Part shown: positions 6,231 through 8,886 of the stretch, one piece after another
Layout of the letters: each line of letters starts with the position of its first letter
Numbering within the stretch: the first letter of the stretch is position 1
DNA from: Trueperaceae bacterium
GTDB lineage: Bacteria > Deinococcota > Deinococci > Deinococcales > Trueperaceae
Length of the DNA: 8,886 nt
NCBI GenBank assembly: GCA_024636105.1
Contig: JAGXHO010000030.1
Location: 1 to 8,886, forward strand
Direction: 5' to 3'
Notes under the pieces: generated by a model
Told to the model about the DNA's origin: nothing
The model's database searches: none
Seen by the model: only the letters and a program-made list of their open reading frames with translations
Made by a program: the position numbers and the translations under genes

Positions 6231-6616
6231 GGGTCGTAGCTCTGCCCGATGAAGTAGGCCATGAGCGCGAACGCGAGCACCGCCCCGGTCACCAGCGTCG
6301 CCGACCACCGGCGCGCGCGGAACGTGGCGGGGAGCCAGTAGTAGAGCAGGTAGAAGAGCAGCGGCCCGAGGCCGCCCACGTAGTGGATGTAGAGCTGCAG
6401 CGGCCCGAGTCCCTGGTCGAGAAGCTTGATGCCGATCAGCGCCTGCACGGCCAGCATCAACTGCGCGAGGATGAAGAGCCCGTGGGCCCAGCGCGCTGGC
6501 TGCCGGTTCCGGACGCCGTGGTAGGCGGCGGCGGCGAGCGCGGCTAGGCCGGCGATCACGACGGTCGTGCCGACGAAGAAGTGGACGGACGTAGGAACCC
6601 AGATGGCGTCGATCAC
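6218..6616 (-). CDS. Small four-helix integral membrane protein, function unknown
   Basis: The product has 132 residues, almost all membrane: helices at about 8-31, 43-65, 72-95 and 105-123, joined by short loops with Arg-rich turns (RNRQPAR at 36-42, RARR at 100-103). I do not recognise a named family. Histidines lie in or beside helices at 12, 45 and 78, and helix 3 is rich in aromatics (LQLYIHYVGG, then LFYLLYYW). This loosely recalls four-helix haem- or quinone-binding membrane proteins, but no diagnostic motif proves it. The start is a GTG (6614-6616) without a ribosome binding site. A TACGCT box seven bases upstream suggests leaderless transcription as one option; otherwise the gene is read with the CorC-like gene, whose stop is 33 bases upstream. 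The gene is convergent with vapC. Confidence 0.75.
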   Translation of the reverse strand: MIDAIWVPTSVHFFVGTTVVIAGLAALAAAAYHGVRNRQPARWAHGLFILAQLMLAVQALIGIKLLDQGLGPLQLYIHYVGGLGPLLFYLLYYWLPATFRARRWSATLVTGAVLAFALMAYFIGQSYDPTAA

Positions 6617-6623
6617 GCGTGCG

Positions 6624-6629
6624 AGCGTA
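6624..6629 (-). promoter_or_regulatory. Possible -10 box (TACGCT) for a leaderless transcript
   Basis: On the minus strand TACGCT lies seven bases before the GTG start of the small membrane protein, the spacing expected when the first transcribed base is at or near the start codon. No clear -35 is present, and the motif is short enough to be chance. Confidence 0.25.
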
Positions 6630-6649
6630 CGCCGCCGACGACGCTCGGC

Positions 6650-8008
6650 TCAGCCCGCCCCAGCGCGCCGCAACGGCCGTAGCGGGTCCGGGCCCTCGAC
6701 GCGGGCGGCGAGCACCTTGTCGACCCGGCGTCCGTCCATGTCGAGCACCTCGAACCGCCAGGCGCCCTCGACCACCGCGTCGCCCACGGCAGGCAGCCGG
6801 CGCAGGCGGGTGGCGACGAACCCGCCCAGCGTTCGGTAGCCGGTGTCCCTGGGCACGGTGAAGGGGAGCGCCCCCCCGCCGTACGCCAGCTCGAGCACCG
6901 CGCGAACGGCCCCCTCGAGGTCGTCGAGGCCGGAGGTGCCGTCGAGGAGCAGCGAGCCATCGGCGCGCTCGACGCACGGCCGCTCGGGCGCGCGACCGCG
7001 CGCCGGCAAGTCGCCGACGAGCGCCTCGAGCACGTCGGTGACCGTCACGAGTCCTTCGATACCGCCGTACTCGTCGACCACCAACGCCGCGTCGTCGCCC
7101 GTCTCGCGGAACCGCTCGAGCAGAGCCAGCGAGGGCGTGGCCTCGGGAACGTAGAGCGCGGGATGGACCGCGCCGTCCGGGACGCCTTCGTCGCCGGCGA
7201 GCGCCCCGAGCAAGAGGTCCTTCGTGCGCGCGATGCCCACCACGTCCTCCACCGATCCGCGCGCGACGACGTAGCGGCTGAACCCGGTGGTGGCGATGGT
7301 GTCGCGAATCGCTTCGGCGCTGGCGTCGACGTCGATCCACACGAGGTCCGGGCGCGGCGTCATCAGGTCAGCCACGCGACTGTCGCCGAACAGGAACAGG
7401 TTCTCGACGATGTCGCTCTCGCCGGGCTCGAACACGCCCGCCGCGGCCCCCTCGATCACGAGCGCTTGGACCTCCTCGTCGCTGGTCGGCGGTTCGGCAG
7501 TGCGACCCACGCGGAGAAGGCGCAACAACCCGTCGGTCGACGCGCTCAGCAGCGCGACCAGCGGCGTCGCGATCGTCGCCACCACGGTCATCGGCCCGGC
7601 GAGCGCCCGCGCGATCCGCTCCGGGGCGCCGAGCGCGATGCGCTTGGGCACCAGCTCTCCGACCACGAGCGAGAGGTACGTGATGGAGGCCACGACGATC
7701 GTCAGCGCGATGCCGCCGCTCCACCTACCGATCACCGGGACGCCCGCGAGGCGCTCCGCGAGCGGTTCGGCGATGGTGGCGCCGCCGTACGCGCCGGCGA
7801 ACACGCCCACCAGGGTGATCCCCACCTGCACGGTCGCCAAGAAGCGATTGGGATCGCGCGTGAGCGCGAGCGCCGCCGCCGCGCGGGCGTCGCCGGCTTC
7901 GGCGAGCATTCGCAAGCGCGACGTACGCGAAGACACCACCGCGATCTCGGCCATCGCGAACACGCCGTTCGCCAAGATCAGAACGACGACCAACACGATC
8001 TCGAACAT
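6650..8008 (-). CDS. CNNM/CorC-type (hemolysin-like) membrane protein with DUF21, paired CBS and CorC_HlyC domains
   Basis: This 452-residue protein has the standard three-part architecture. A DUF21 (CNNM) membrane domain covers about 1-180, with four hydrophobic segments (about 2-24, 56-80, 97-118, 136-158) and the conserved VGELVPK motif (116-122). Two CBS domains cover about 212-335 (LMTPRPDLVWIDVD; VVDEYGG at 310-316; VTVTDVLEALVGDL). A CorC_HlyC domain covers about 350-435. Relatives are linked to Mg2+/Co2+ efflux or Mg2+ homeostasis, with the CBS pair sensing adenine nucleotides; the hemolysin label is historical. The ATG at 8006-8008 is chosen because GGAGGT lies seven bases upstream (8016-8021) and the protein then begins at its first membrane helix. 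Alternatives are ATG 8021-8023 and GTG 8051-8053. It lies between the phosphotransferase gene and the small membrane protein gene, all on the same strand. Confidence 0.92.
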   Translation of the reverse strand: MFEIVLVVVLILANGVFAMAEIAVVSSRTSRLRMLAEAGDARAAAALALTRDPNRFLATVQVGITLVGVFAGAYGGATIAEPLAERLAGVPVIGRWSGGIALTIVVASITYLSLVVGELVPKRIALGAPERIARALAGPMTVVATIATPLVALLSASTDGLLRLLRVGRTAEPPTSDEEVQALVIEGAAAGVFEPGESDIVENLFLFGDSRVADLMTPRPDLVWIDVDASAEAIRDTIATTGFSRYVVARGSVEDVVGIARTKDLLLGALAGDEGVPDGAVHPALYVPEATPSLALLERFRETGDDAALVVDEYGGIEGLVTVTDVLEALVGDLPARGRAPERPCVERADGSLLLDGTSGLDDLEGAVRAVLELAYGGGALPFTVPRDTGYRTLGGFVATRLRRLPAVGDAVVEGAWRFEVLDMDGRRVDKVLAARVEGPDPLRPLRRAGAG

Positions 8009-8015
8009 CTCTGCG

Positions 8016-8021
8016 ACCTCC
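8016..8021 (-). promoter_or_regulatory. Ribosome binding site deciding the CorC-like gene start
   Basis: GGAGGT on the minus strand lies seven bases before the ATG at 8006-8008. It overlaps another in-frame ATG (8021-8023), which has no comparable site of its own. Confidence 0.7.
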
Positions 8022-8092
8022 ATCGGCGCCGTCCGCGAGGCGTCGGACTCCACGATGCCACGGCCCCTGGACGGAACCGCACGGGCGACGCC

Positions 8093-8886
8093 TCAGGCCG
8101 CCCGCGCCCCCGACAACAGCGCCGCGCACGACGCCACCAACGCCGGCCACGCGTCGCCGACGAACGCGTGCTCGCGCTCGTCCGCCGCCAGGAAGCCGAG
8201 GTTGTCGACCAACGCGAGCACGTGCATGGCGCCGAGGGCGGCCTCGGCTTCGGCCGCCACGGGGCGGCGCGTGCGATAGCCACGCCAGAGCGCCCAAGCG
8301 GTCGCGTCCTGGTGCTCCAGCAGCGCGAACGCGAGGTCGAGCAGCACCGGCGCCAGCCCGACCTGGCCGACGTCGATCAGGGCCAGGGCGACGGCGTCGC
8401 CGGCTCTCGCGGTCTCGAGGACGTTGTGGGCGTGCACGTCGCCATGCACCATCACGACCGGACCGCCCGGTCCGCCACGCCAGGCGCGCTCGAGCGCCAC
8501 GCGCGCGGCGGTGAGGCCGGCGCGGACGACGGTGGCCTCGTGCCCCGGGACGTCGGGCAACACCCGCTCGATCGCCAGCCGGTTCCACGCCCCCTCGGCC
8601 CAAGCGCCGTCGTAGCGCCGCGCGCCAACCGGCCAGGGAATGGCCGACGCGGCGGCGTGCGCGTCGCCCAGCAGGACCCCGAGGGCTTCGGACGTCGCCT
8701 CGTCCCAACCGGCCTCGGCGATCGGCGCCCCCTTCGCCCACGAAGTCACGAGCGCCGCGCTCGTGCCCATGCGCACGAGCCGCGGTGGGGCACCTTCCGG
8801 CGCCCACGGCCGTGGGATGGCCACGCCGCGGCCTGCGAGCGCTGCCGCCCACGCAAGCGTCGCCTCCAACGCCGGCACCTCGGGGG
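8093..8886 (-). CDS. Phosphotransferase of the APH/choline kinase-like family (N-terminal end outside window)
   Basis: About 264 residues are visible and the frame stays open to the window edge. The catalytic motif HGDVHAHN contains the catalytic Asp, and LIDVGQVGLAPVLLDLAFALL-type sequence follows with the metal-binding Asp in LID, a pattern typical of aminoglycoside phosphotransferase-fold kinases. Upstream, LAWAAALAGRGVAIPRPW matches the helix and strand that follow the first part of the N-lobe, so the nucleotide-binding loop and ATP-binding Lys must lie before position 8886. A GTG at 8876-8878 gives an open frame but is probably internal. The family phosphorylates small molecules such as aminoglycosides, choline, homoserine or methylthioribose; the substrate cannot be told, and a resistance role should not be assumed. 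The CorC-like gene starts 84 bases downstream, and I see no clear promoter or terminator in that gap. Confidence 0.82.
   Translation of the reverse strand, partial: PEVPALEATLAWAAALAGRGVAIPRPWAPEGAPPRLVRMGTSAALVTSWAKGAPIAEAGWDEATSEALGVLLGDAHAAASAIPWPVGARRYDGAWAEGAWNRLAIERVLPDVPGHEATVVRAGLTAARVALERAWRGGPGGPVVMVHGDVHAHNVLETARAGDAVALALIDVGQVGLAPVLLDLAFALLEHQDATAWALWRGYRTRRPVAAEAEAALGAMHVLALVDNLGFLAADEREHAFVGDAWPALVASCAALLSGARAA

Noticed and set aside
6177..7340. 387-residue Arg-rich minus-strand open frame across the small membrane protein and CorC-like genes
   Set aside because: It runs in a different frame through two supported genes and is a low-complexity Arg/Gly/Ala sequence.
8009..8053. 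Longer CorC-like protein starting at GTG 8053 or ATG 8023
   Set aside because: GGAGGT is placed seven bases before ATG 8008, and family members begin near the first membrane helix.
8037..8094. 9-bp inverted repeat (8037-8045 and 8086-8094) ahead of the CorC-like gene
   Set aside because: The 40-base spacer and GC-only composition make a chance match likely, and no promoter or T-run supports a function.

Overview
This is an 8.9 kb stretch of very GC-rich bacterial chromosome, with strong G/C bias at third codon positions and long spurious open frames opposite or beside the real genes. GTG starts, 1- and 4-base gene overlaps, a possible leaderless gene with a TANNNT-type -10 box, and the gene families present would suit a Deinococcota lineage (for example Trueperaceae-like) or an actinomycete. 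The sequence alone does not settle this. There is no tRNA, rRNA, CRISPR array, insertion sequence or phage gene.

Plus-strand half (1-6185). The window opens inside a TetR-family regulator gene, of which only the C-terminal ligand/dimer domain is present. Its stop overlaps the start of an ABC exporter half-transporter, whose stop in turn overlaps the start of a second half-transporter. The three form a tight operon: a drug- or metabolite-sensing repressor with a heterodimeric type IV ABC exporter. The two ATPase domains show the complementary pattern of a heterodimer with one active and one degenerate ATP site. After a 52-bp gap containing a perfect 9-bp inverted repeat that covers the ribosome binding site comes a flavin amine oxidase-like gene. 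A 111-bp gap follows, holding an almost perfect 30-bp palindrome, and then a VapBC toxin-antitoxin pair (ribbon-helix-helix antitoxin, PIN-domain toxin).

Minus-strand half (8886-6218). A phosphotransferase of the aminoglycoside/choline kinase fold (its N-terminal lobe lies beyond the window edge) is followed by a CNNM/CorC-type membrane protein with DUF21, paired CBS and CorC_HlyC domains, then by a small four-helix membrane protein of unknown function. The last gene converges on vapC, and a nested inverted repeat lies at the junction.

I see no clearly new multi-gene system. The points most worth a second look are the hairpin that hides the amine oxidase ribosome binding site while also containing a possible -10 box, the tandem operator ahead of vapBC, the Asp-to-Gly change at a usually acidic PIN position in VapC, and the unidentified four-helix protein with histidines in its membrane segments.
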